Shown one piece after another: positions 18,835 through 28,800 of a DNA stretch of 64,000 bases. This stretch comes from Rebecca billardiae RCC1528. Taxonomy: Eukaryota > Haptophyta. Every line of letters begins with the position of its first letter. Position 1 is the first letter of the stretch. The translations under genes and the position numbers were made by a program. The notes beneath the pieces are model-generated. The model was given only the letters and a program-made list of their open reading frames with translations, did no database searches and was not told the DNA's origin. The stretch spans positions 3,224,001 through 3,288,000 of the forward strand of contig OZ251222.1 of the NCBI GenBank assembly GCA_965240325.2, given 5' to 3'.

Positions 18835-21800
18835 ATGGCCGCCTCAGCGTGCGATGTGCGCGAGCCTTGGGCTCACGCGAGCGGCTTCGAGCGCATGGGG
18901 GTAGGACGCGAGCGGCGCGGCGCGTCCCTCGCGCGCGAGAGCGCGACCGGCGCGCCCACCCTCCACCCGCGCGCTTCGCCGCGCCGCCACACCCGGGGCT
19001 CACGCGCGCCGTGCCGCGCCGCCTCGCGATGCGCGCAGGACGAGCTCGCGAGCGCGGAGCGGCTCGTCGAGCAGAGCGTGCGGCGCAAGAATGATCAGCT
19101 CGCGCGGCTGCAGGAGGAGCTCCGGGGCCTGCGCACACGCGCCATCGAGCGCGAGGACCGCGCGCGCCAGACGCTCGAGCGCGCACTGCGCGAGGCGCAC
19201 TCGCCGCGCGCCGCCAACGAGTTTGAGGCCACGGCGCAGCACTCGGAGCGCGCGGCGCTCGAGCGCGCGCTCGCCGATCGCGACGAGGAGCTTCGTCAGC
19301 TGCGCGCGCAGCTGCGCGACGCCGAGGCGCGCACCGCCGAGGCGCGCGCCGAGGCGCGCGAGCACGCGCGCGCGGTCGGCGAGCGCGACGCGCATGCGGC
19401 CGAGCTGCGCGAGCGGCTGCGCGCGGCGGAGCGGGCGGCGGCGGCGGCGGAGACGGCGGCGGCGGCGGCGTCGGTGACCCTCGCCGCCGCTCGCTCGGGC
19501 GCGGCGGGCGAGGCCACGCTCGAGCGCGACCTCGCCGACGCGCGCCGCGAGGCGTCCGCGCGCGTCGAGGCTGAGCGCGAGGCGGCCGCGCGCCGCGAGG
19601 CGCAGCTTGCGCAGCAGCTCGAGGCGGCGGAGGCGCGCGCGGCGCAGGCGACGGCGCGCGCGGACGCGGCGGAGGAGCGCACGTCCGAGCTCCGCGCGAA
19701 GCTCGCCGTGCCGCCCGCGCCCTCCGCCGACCCCGCCGAGCTCGAGCGCGTGCGCGGCCAGCTCGAGAGCGCGCGCACAGAGCTAGCTGCGCGCGACGCC
19801 GCGCTCACCGACGCGCGCGAGAAGCTGGCGGCGGCGGAGAGGCGGGCGGCGGAGCGCGTGGCGCGTGAGGCCGCGGAGGCCGACGAGCGCGCGGACGACG
19901 CGCGCGCGCGCCCGGCCGCGACCGCCGCCGCGGCCGCCTCGCCCACCCCGGCCGCGCCCGCGCCGGCGCCGAGCGCGCCTGGCGCGCTCACGCCGCCGCG
20001 CGCCGGCGCCGGTGGCATCTCGGTCGCGGCGGCGGCGCAGATCTTCAGCGGCTCGTCGGTCGACGGCTCCTCGTTCAAGTCGTCGAAGGCGTCCGAGGCC
20101 TCCCTGTCGCGCGAGGAGCGCGAGGAGCGCGCGCGCATGCGGCGCGAGGAGATGAAGGCGCGCGCCGAGGCGGAGGCGGCCGAGCAGGCGGCCGCGGCCA
20201 AGATCCGTCAGGAGGCGGAGGAGCGGGCGAAGCGGATGGCGGCGAAGGCGCGCGCGGAGGCGGAGGCGGAGGAGCAGGCGGAGGAGCGCAAGCGCGAGGA
20301 GGCGCAGTCCGAGCTCAAGGCGCGCGCCGAGGCCGACGCCAAGCGCAAGGCGGAGGCGGACGAGGCGAAGCGGCGCGCGGACGACGACGCGGCCAAGCGG
20401 CGCACGGAGGAGGAGGCGGCGTCGGCGGCGAACGTGGCCGCGTCGAAGCGGCGGGCGGAGGAGGAGCGGGCGGCGGCGGCGAAGCGGCGCGAGGAGGAGG
20501 CCGCCGCGGCGGAGGAGCGCCGCGCCGCCGAGGAGGAGCGCCGTGCAGCGGCGGACGCGGAGGCCGCCGCGTCGGAGAAGCGACGCGCGGAGGAGGCGGC
20601 TGCGGCCAAGCAGCGGGCGGAGGAGGCCAAGGCGGCCAAGCGACGCGCCGACGAGGAGGCGGCCGCCGCGACGAGGCGGCGGGTCGAGGAGGCCGCCGAG
20701 GGCGCGGGCGGCGGCGAGGACGCGCGCAGGCAGGCCGAGGCGGAGGAGCGCGCGCGCCGAGACGCGGAAGAGGCAGCCCTGGCGCGCGCGCTGCTCGGCG
20801 ACGACGAGGACGAGGACGAGCAGGACGCAGCGCCGCCGCCGCCGCCGCCCGCAAAGCCGCCTCCCAAGCCCGCTCCGGCGGGCGGCGCGTCGAGCAGTCG
20901 CGCGCCTCCGCCGCAGCCGGAGGAGGACGAGTTCGATGACGAGGACGCGGAGGAGGACGAGGAGGAGGAGGCGGCGGAGGAGGTGGTGGCGGCAGCGCGG
21001 CAGGAGGCTTCCTATGAGGACGAGGACGAGGAGGAGGAGGAGGAGGAGGAGGAGCCTGTGCCCTCCGCCAAGCCCCTCAGCCGCGGCAAGCAGCCGGCGG
21101 CGGCGGAGGCCGAGCAGGAGGAGAAGGGCCCTCCGCTGGACGGGCCCGACGCGGTGATGATCGTCGGCGAGCCGCTGATGGGCTCGAGCCTGCGCGTGAG
21201 TGCGGTCGTGGAGGGTCAGCGGCTGGGCAAGAAGGGCGCCAAGCCCCCCTTCCGCTTCACCGTGCGCTGGAGCCGCATCGCGGGCTCCAAGCCCGTGCCC
21301 CTCGACCCGGTGGCGGACGACGAGTCGGCGTACGTGACGACGGCCGAGGACGTGGGCGCCGTCGTGCAGGCGACGCTCACCGTGTACGTGGGCAAGGGGC
21401 AGCCGCGCCAGCTCTCCGCGCAGAGCGAGCAGGTGAACATCTCGGGCGACCACGCCGAGCGGCTGCGGCGCATCGTGCGCGATGACCGGATGGCCGAGTT
21501 CAAGGTGCGGCGCGAGCTGCTCGGCAGGCGCACCCGGCGGCCGGCACCGCACAGCGCGCGCGCGCGCGCGCGTGCTCGCGCGCGTGCTCGCGCGCGTGCT
21601 GAGGCGGAGGCGCGCGCCCGCCCCGCCCCCTTTGGCGCCGCAGGTGCTCGACGTCGTGAACAACGAGGCGGAGCGCGTGCTCGCGTTTGCCACCGACCGC
21701 GTCAAGGTGCGCGACGACTGGAAGAACAAGGTGGTGCAGAAGGAGGTGTACACCAAGGGCGTCAAGATCGAGCTGGACCAGTCGAGCACGCAGAAGTTCA

Positions 21801-22206
21801 CCCTCACGCTCAACTTTCGGAAGGTACAGGGCGCGCGCCGAGCGCGGCGCACGGCCGCGCGCGCGCGCGATGCGCTCACGCGCCTCGCGTTCGCACGCGC
21901 CTCGCGCGCGCGCCGCGCCACCGCGTGTGTGCGCGCGCCGCGCAGCCCCAGATCCTCTGGCTGCGCGCCGAGAGCGCAGAGGAGCGCAACCTGATCGCGC
22001 TCGTGCTGCGCAGCTTCGTCAAGCCGACCGAGCTCAACATCATCCTCGCGAGCGCAGGGCCGAGCAGCAAACCCTCGTCGGCAGCGGGGGAGAAGCCGGG
22101 GACTTCGCCGGCATCGAGTGTGAGCAGCAGGGCGGCGCCGCCAGCGCCTCAGGCCAGCGCGAGCAAGCCGCGCCGCGGGCTTGGCGGCCTGTTCGGCCGC
22201 AGGTAA
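18835..22206 (+). CDS. long coiled-coil protein with Ig-like (A9-type) and PH-like C-terminus
   Basis: Four-exon model: 18835-18900, 19039-21504, 21644-21823, 21952-22206; 988 residues, all junctions phase 0 and GT-AG. Without splicing at 21505 and 21824 the frame would leave the conserved VLDVVNNEAERVLAFATDRV exon. Residues about 25-330 are a charged coiled coil (RLEQSV, LERALADRDEELRQL repeats). After a Pro/Ala linker comes a second long Ala/Glu/Arg helix of KRRAEEE-type repeats (about 400-640), then acidic low complexity. The C-terminal 270 residues are globular: an Ig-like stretch (VMIVGEPLMGSSLRVSAVVE to ATLTVYVGKG) like the A9 repeats of plant and trypanosome AIR9, then a PH-like segment (DRVKVRDDWKNKVVQKEVYT ... 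LWLRAESAEERNLIALVL) also reminiscent of the AIR9 C-terminus. AIR9 is a microtubule-associated protein, so a cytoskeletal role is plausible but inferred. Confidence 0.7.
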   Translation: MAASACDVREPWAHASGFERMGVGRERRGASLARESATGAPTLHPRASPRRHTRGSRAPCRAASRCAQDELASAERLVEQSVRRKNDQLARLQEELRGLRTRAIEREDRARQTLERALREAHSPRAANEFEATAQHSERAALERALADRDEELRQLRAQLRDAEARTAEARAEAREHARAVGERDAHAAELRERLRAAERAAAAAETAAAAASVTLAAARSGAAGEATLERDLADARREASARVEAEREAAARREAQLAQQLEAAEARAAQATARADAAEERTSELRAKLAVPPAPSADPAELERVRGQLESARTELAARDAALTDAREKLAAAERRAAERVAREAAEADERADDARARPAATAAAAASPTPAAPAPAPSAPGALTPPRAGAGGISVAAAAQIFSGSSVDGSSFKSSKASEASLSREEREERARMRREEMKARAEAEAAEQAAAAKIRQEAEERAKRMAAKARAEAEAEEQAEERKREEAQSELKARAEADAKRKAEADEAKRRADDDAAKRRTEEEAASAANVAASKRRAEEERAAAAKRREEEAAAAEERRAAEEERRAAADAEAAASEKRRAEEAAAAKQRAEEAKAAKRRADEEAAAATRRRVEEAAEGAGGGEDARRQAEAEERARRDAEEAALARALLGDDEDEDEQDAAPPPPPPAKPPPKPAPAGGASSSRAPPPQPEEDEFDDEDAEEDEEEEAAEEVVAAARQEASYEDEDEEEEEEEEEPVPSAKPLSRGKQPAAAEAEQEEKGPPLDGPDAVMIVGEPLMGSSLRVSAVVEGQRLGKKGAKPPFRFTVRWSRIAGSKPVPLDPVADDESAYVTTAEDVGAVVQATLTVYVGKGQPRQLSAQSEQVNISGDHAERLRRIVRDDRMAEFKVRRELLGRRTRRPAPHSARARARARARARARAEAEARARPAPFGAAGARRREQRGGARARVCHRPRQGARRLEEQGGAEGGVHQGRQDRAGPVEHAEVHPHAQLSEGTGRAPSAAHGRARARCAHAPRVRTRLARAPRHRVCARAAQPQILWLRAESAEERNLIALVLRSFVKPTELNIILASAGPSSKPSSAAGEKPGTSPASSVSSRAAPPAPQASASKPRRGLGGLFGRR

Positions 22207-22556
22207 GTGGCAGCGTAGTTGCCATAGTAGCATTGCCAGCGACAGGCGGGACGGACCATCTGCCGGCGCCATCTGCGGCGCCTTGCGGGCGGCCACTTGC
22301 ACGCCTCACCGAGCGACCGGGCTGACGAGCACGGCGGTACTTTCAGCGGCGCACTATACGTATTCACCGTCGTAGTATATAGTAGTATGCGCGCTGATGA
22401 TCACTGCGCTGGCATCGTGACTCGTGTACGGTCCGACGTCCGGGACTCGTGAGTCCTTCCTAACAGACGATCGCCGTGCTGCGTGCACGGCGCCTGCGAC
22501 GGGACACGGGTGGACCGGACGGACGACTGAAACTACTGACGAATAAAGTAGCAGTG

Positions 22557-22605
<49 letters not shown>

Positions 22606-22606
22606 G

Positions 22607-22675
<69 letters not shown>

Positions 22676-22821
22676 TGACATCACGCTGACAATGCGACGC
22701 TAGCTATGCGTATATTGCTGCAGTAGCATTAAGTGCGCTGATGATGCATTAATACGATTTCATCAATTATTCAACTGCGACGACATATATCGGCCGCAGG
22801 GCCGCCATCATGTGACGACAG
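22207..22821. other. intergenic between converging genes, microsatellite
   Basis: Separates the 3' ends of the coiled-coil gene and the giant surface-protein gene. Apart from the microsatellite at 22558-22671 nothing is recognised. Confidence 0.55.
22558..22671. repeat. compound microsatellite (CAT)n-(AT)n
   Basis: About 28 CAT triplets with one interruption (GCATC near 22605), running directly into about 15 AT units. Confidence 0.95.
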
Positions 22822-25800
22822 CTACACGCGCCAAGGGCCTGGTCCGGCTGGCCCTGGGCCGCTTGGCACGGCGCGCTCGGCGTAAGGCGGGCGGTATGGC
22901 GGCTGACGATGCTGGGGTTGTCGTGATGGTGGCGGGTCGGATGCGCGGCTGGTCCGGTCAGACTGCCGAGCACCGCCCACTGGCTCGGAGGCGCGGCTGA
23001 TCCGGTTAGACGCGCGCGCACCCACTGGCTCGGATGCGCGGCTGACCCGGTCAGACGGCCGCGCACCCACTTGCTCGGATGCGCGGCTGGTCTGCGTGAA
23101 CGGCCACGACATACCCAGCGGCTCGGATGCGCGGCTCGTGCGGTTAGAGCGTTGCGCCTGCTCCTCTTGCTCGCGCTGTCGCTCCTGCTCCTCTTGCTCG
23201 CGCTGCTGCGCAGCCAGCGCCAGGAGCTCGCTCTCAGCCTCCTCGGCCTTCCTCCTCTGCGGCGGGGCGGGCGCACGGAGGACGCACATGGAAGCAGTTG
23301 GGCAAGCAGGGTGGCGCGTGAGGACATTGCCGGGACGATCCGAACACGCATGCAGCGGCGCGAGGGTGGCCACCCACCTTCCGGCGCAGCACGAAGAGAC
23401 CGACAAGGGCGAGCAGGATGGCGCATCCGCAGATCGCGATGGCGACGATGATGCCCACCTGCATGGGCACGGGGGAGACGCGGCATAGGGTGCGGCGTGT
23501 GTCTTCTCACCGTCAGTCCCCGCGCACGCACGGGCTGCACGCACGTGCGAACGCGCACACGCTCGCGCAGCGCACCTGGCCAGCAAACGACACGTCCACG
23601 TTCTGGCCAAAGAGGGAGGCCTCAGAAGTGGGAGGCGGCGACGGCGGGGACGGCGGCGGGCTCGGCGGTGGCGGGCTCGTTGGCGATGGCGGCGGAGGCG
23701 GGCTCGGCGGCGGGCTTGGGGGCGACGGCGGCTGCGGCGGCGGGCGCGGCGGCGAGGGCGGCGCCGGTGGCGGCGCGGGCGAGGGCGGCGGGCTCGGCGG
23801 CGGCGCCGGCGGGGGGCTCGGTGGGATTGGTGGGTTTGGTGGCGGGCGGCTCGGCGGCGATGGCGGGAGGGGCGGTGGCGAGTAGAGATCGCAGCTGCCG
23901 TCGTTGTACGTCGCGCACGAGTCAAAGTTACGCGCGCCGACGGCGGTGCAGCCGCCACGCGCGCATCGCCCGTCGTCGACGGTGGCGACGGGGTCGTAGT
24001 TATCCGAGAGCGAGTCGGTGCAGCCGAAGAAGTTGAACTCGCACCCGCTGAGCACCGTTGCCGTCGGGTCAAAGTTGGACGCAGACGAGTCAGTGCAGCC
24101 CACGTACTGGCAGTTCCCCGAATCGACCGTCGCGGCCGATCTGTAGTTGACAGCGGCCGAGTCGGTGCAGCCGGCGACTGGAAAGATGCACGAGTCGTCC
24201 GGCGCGTTTGCCGTCGAGTCAAAGTTCGACGCAAGTGGCTCGAGACAGCCGACGAAGAGGCACGCGTCGAAGTCGAGCAGCGTCACGCTCGGGTCGTAGT
24301 TGGACGCGCTGACAATCGAGCAGCCCACGACGTCGGGCACGCAGCTGCCGTCGTCGACCGTCGCGGCCGAGTCGTAGTTCTGCGTGAGAGGAGACGTGCA
24401 GCCGGGTCGGACGCAGCTGCCGTCGTCCGCGTCCGCCGTCGAGTCGTAGTTGTCAGCGACGGAGCTCGTGCAGCCGGGCGCGGGGCACACGCAGCTGCCA
24501 TCGTCGACGGTCGCAGTGGCATCGAATCCCACGCAGCCGTCGGTCGTGCAGCCCGGGAAGGCGCACGAGCCGTCGTCGAAGTTGGCGCCCGAGTCGTAGT
24601 TCTGCGCGGCCGGATCAGTGCAGCTGGCGGTGGGCAGCGCGCACGAGCCGTCGGGCGCGTTCGCACTCGAGTCGTAGTTGAAGGCGATCGGGTTCATGCA
24701 GCCAAAGTAGGCGCATCCGCCGTTCACGTCTGCGAGCGAGTCGTAGTTGTCCGCGTCCGCGTCGGTGCAGCCGACGACGGCGAGGTTGACGCAGGCGTTC
24801 GAGTCGACGGTCGCACGCGAGTTGTAGTTCTGGGCGAGCGGGTTGAGGCATCCGGTGATCGTGCAGCTGCCGTCGTCCGTCAGGGCGAGCGAGTTGTAGT
24901 TGTCGGCGGTCGAGTCGGTGCAGCCGGAGACGGAGAAGACGCACGATGTCGCGTCATCGACGGTGGCGGTGGAGTCGTAGTTCGTCGCGAGCGCCGAGCG
25001 ACAGCCCTGGTACTGGCAAGTGGCATCATTCGTGTCGGCGGTCGAGAGGTAGTTGGCTGCAGTCGGGTCGGTGCAGCCGAAGCGCGGGTACACGCAGCTG
25101 CCATCGTTCTGGGTGGCGGTTGAGTCGTAGTTGAGCGCGAACGTGAGGATGCAGCCGGAGATGTCGCAGCTGCCGTCGTCGACGTTGGCGAACGGCTCGT
25201 AGTTGTCGGCGACAGAGGCGGTACAACCGGGGATGGCGCCCGTGCACCCGCCGTCATTGATGGTGGCGGCAGAGTCATAGTTGTCGGCGCCCTCGATCGT
25301 GCAGCCGCGGAGCACGCAGCTGCCGTCGTCGACCGTGGCGTCGGCGTCGTAGTTGTCGGCGCGCGTATCGGTGCAGCCATTGACAAAGAAGACGCAGCTG
25401 CCGTCGGTGAACGTCGCTGCTGGGTTGAAGTTCTTGGCGAGCGTGCTCAGGCAGCCGCCGAGCGCGCACGAGCCATCGTCGAGCACGGCGCTCGAGTTGA
25501 AGTTGTCGGCGGCAGAGTCGGTGCAGCCGCCGAGTGGCTCGACGCACGAGCCGTCATTGCGGTTGGCCGTTGGGTCATAGTTGGTGGCGGTCGGGTCGAC
25601 GCAGCCGAACGAGGCGTACGTGCAGCTGCCGTCGTCCTGGGTCGCCTCGGGCACGTGATTAGCGGCGCTCGAGTCGGTGCAGCCGAGGATGTTGTACGCG
25701 CACACCACGTCGCCCTGCGAGGTCGCGTTCGAGAAGTAGTTGATCGCGAGCGGGTCGCGGCAGCCGAGCACGTCGAAGAGGCACGAGCCGTCGTCGTCCG

Positions 25801-28800
25801 TCGCTAGCGGCACGAAGTTGGTCGCGTTCGCCAAAGTGCAGCCGAGGTACACGCACGAGTCGTCGCTCACCGTTGCGTCTGGGTCAAAGTTGTGAGCGCT
25901 GATGGCGGTGCACCCGGGCACTGGGCACACGGGCGCCGCGTACGTCGCCTGCAGCGCGGTCGAGAAGCACGTCGTCTCAGCCGTCTGCACCGCCGGCGCG
26001 CGGCCGACCCCGAGCGCGTTGGGCGCGGCGCGCATGCGCGCGTCCGCCGCCGACAGCTCGAAATAGCCGGGGCCTTCCCAGATGCCGGTGAGCACATCGA
26101 CACGCGCTGCGAGCGCATCTGCAGTGTCGCGCAGTGCGCCGGCGTTGGGTCCATTGCTCGGCGTGAGGCCGACGCCATCGCGCACCGCGAGCACGAGCTC
26201 AAGCGTAGCACTCGCGTTGACGAGGACGCTCGCTATGCCCCCCGGGCGGTCGGGCGTCGCGAGGCAGCGCTCGATGAGCTCGTCGCTCGCGCGCTCCTCG
26301 ATGGTCGTGTCATCTGCGTACGGCGCGAGCTGCGTGAGCAGCCGCTCGAGCACCTCGCTGATCAGCACGGATGCGCGCACGATGTGCCGCGCGTTCGGGT
26401 CACCGTCGAAGTACTGCTGGAGCGGGCGGTACTTGGTCAGGTCGACGAGCGGGTCGAAGTCGAAGCAGCGCCGCAGGTTGAGCTGTGCGACCGCGTCCGT
26501 GAGCCCACGCGCCACCATGCGCACGTACAGCGTCGTGAGCGGTGAGACGACCTTCGAAGCGAACGGCGCGAGCAGCGTGAAGCGGAGCGACGCGCCGTCA
26601 ATCGTGTCGCGGCACTGCGCCGACGGGCGCACGCGCAGTGTCTCGAACGCGTCGGAGTACAGCATCGCGAACCCGCCGGACACCAGCGTCGTGTCCGAGC
26701 CGACGACGACGCCGTCGGCGCGCACCGCCTGCACGAGGCACGAGCGGCGCTGCGCGACCACCTGCACGACGCCGCTCGCCGCAGAGAAGACGCACTCGAT
26801 GTCGCTCGCGATGGTGGCGCGCTCGTCGTAGTTGCGCGCGTCCGTGCGCGTGCACCCCTTGTAGTCGCACCGCTCGTACAGCTCGGCGCCCGGCACGTAG
26901 TTCACCGCGAGCGGGTCGGAGCAGCCGCGCCGCTTGGCAACGCACGAGCCGTCGCTTGCCGTTGCGCGGTTGTCAAAGTTGCGCGCGTTCGGGTCGGTGC
27001 AGCCCTCGATGCGGCAGCTGCTCGGCACGCGCTCGACATTGGCGCGCGAGTTGTAGTTCGAGGCCGCGGCGTCGGTGCAGCCGAAGACCTTCGCGACGCA
27101 CGAGCCGTCGTCCACGTTGGCTGCAGAGTCGTAGTTGAGCGCGTTCACCGACGTGCAGCCGGGCGATGCCGCGATGCACCCGCCGCTGTCCTGCGTCGCG
27201 GCGGGGCGGTAGTTGAGCGCGCTCGAGTCGGTGCAGCCGATCACGGCGAAGACACATGCGCCGCCCAGGTCGAGCGTCGCGCTTGAGTCGTAGTTCGTCG
27301 CGCTCGGCGAGGTGCAGCCAGGCACGGGGAGCACGCAGCTGCTGTCGTCCACGCCAGCGGCAGAGTTGAAGTTGAGCGCGGCCGAGTCGGTGCAGCCGTC
27401 GATCGGGAAGACGCAGCTGCCGTCTTTCACCGTCGCGCTCGAGTCGTAGTTGGTCGCGCGCGACGACATGCAGCCGAATCGCGGGTGCACGCAGTCCGCC
27501 GAGCCGACGTTGGCGTCGGAGCGGAAGTTGAGCGCAGCAGAGTCCGTGCAGCCGACGACCGCGCGCACGCACGCGCCGGCGCGCGGCGTGTTGGCGCTCG
27601 AGTCGTAGTTGAGCGCGATCGGGTCGGTGCAGCCCAGCAGCGGCAGCACACATGTGCTCGGCTCGGCCTCCGAGTTGGCGCGCGAGTCGTAGTTGAGCGC
27701 TGTCGGGTCGGTGCAGCCCAGCCTCGGCAGCACGCACGCGTACTGCGGGTTGTCGGGCTGCACATTGGCGCTCGAGTCGTAGTTGGTCGCAGCCGGGTTG
27801 CGGCAGCCGGGCGCGGGCATGACGCACACGCTCACGTCGACCTGCCCGGGCGCGGCGCGCGAGTCGTAGTTGAGCGCGTCCTCAATACCGCACTTCTTCT
27901 CGGTGAACAGGCAGCTGCCGTCGTACACGGTGGCGTTAGGGTTGTAGTTAGTGGCCGCCGTGGACGTGCAGCCGCGGATCGCAAACTCGCAGCTGAGGGT
28001 GTCCTCAGCGGTGGCGTCCGAGCGGTAGTTGAGCGCGGCAGTGTCCATGCAGCCGCGCACGGAGAAGATACAGTTGCCGTCGTTCGCGGTCGCGTCGGGC
28101 TCGTAGTTGGACGCTGACGGCACGTTGCAGCCAAAGATCACGCACTGCTCGGAGTCGACGCTGGCGCGCGAGTCGTAGTTGGTCGCACGCGTGTCCATGC
28201 ACCCAACGCGCGCGAACACGCACGAGCCCGGGCTGAAGCGCGTCGCAGTGGAGTCGTAGTTGCTCGCCGCCGTGCTCGTGCAGCCCAAGTAGGCGCAGCT
28301 GCTGTCGTCCACCGTCGCGTTCGGCGCGTAGCTCCCCGCCGCCGGATCCGTACACCCGCGGCAGCTCGTGAGGTCGCACGCCGTGAAGAGCGTCGCGCTC
28401 GGGTCGTAGTCGCACGCGCTCGGGATCGTGCAGCCAGGCACCTCGTACACGCACGTGCCGTCGTCCGTGTCCGCGATCGAGTCAAAATTGCGTGCGGCCA
28501 CGTCAGTGCAGCCGAGCGTGTACGGCAGACAGCTGTTGTAGTTGGTCGCAGACGAGTCGTAGTCGGGTGCCCAACTGTCTGTGCACCCCGGGAACGTGTA
28601 CACGCACACCACGTCGGCGGGCTGCGACGTCGCGTCCGAGCGGAAGTTGGTGGCGGCGGAGTCGACGCAGCCAAAGACGGCGTAGGAGCAGCACGACTGC
28701 TGATCGCACGCGCGCGCGAACGAATCGTAGTTGAGAGCAATAGGGTCGACGCACCCGAGTCGTGGTGGCGGGCTTGGCGGCGGGCTCGGCGGCGACGTGG

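Noticed and set aside
23887-28757. Regularly spaced GTAGTT...GCAGCC motifs resembling a CRISPR-like array
   Set aside because: The period of about 63-75 bp comes from the 20-25-residue protein repeats on the minus strand; units are diverged and coding, with no constant repeat and variable spacer.
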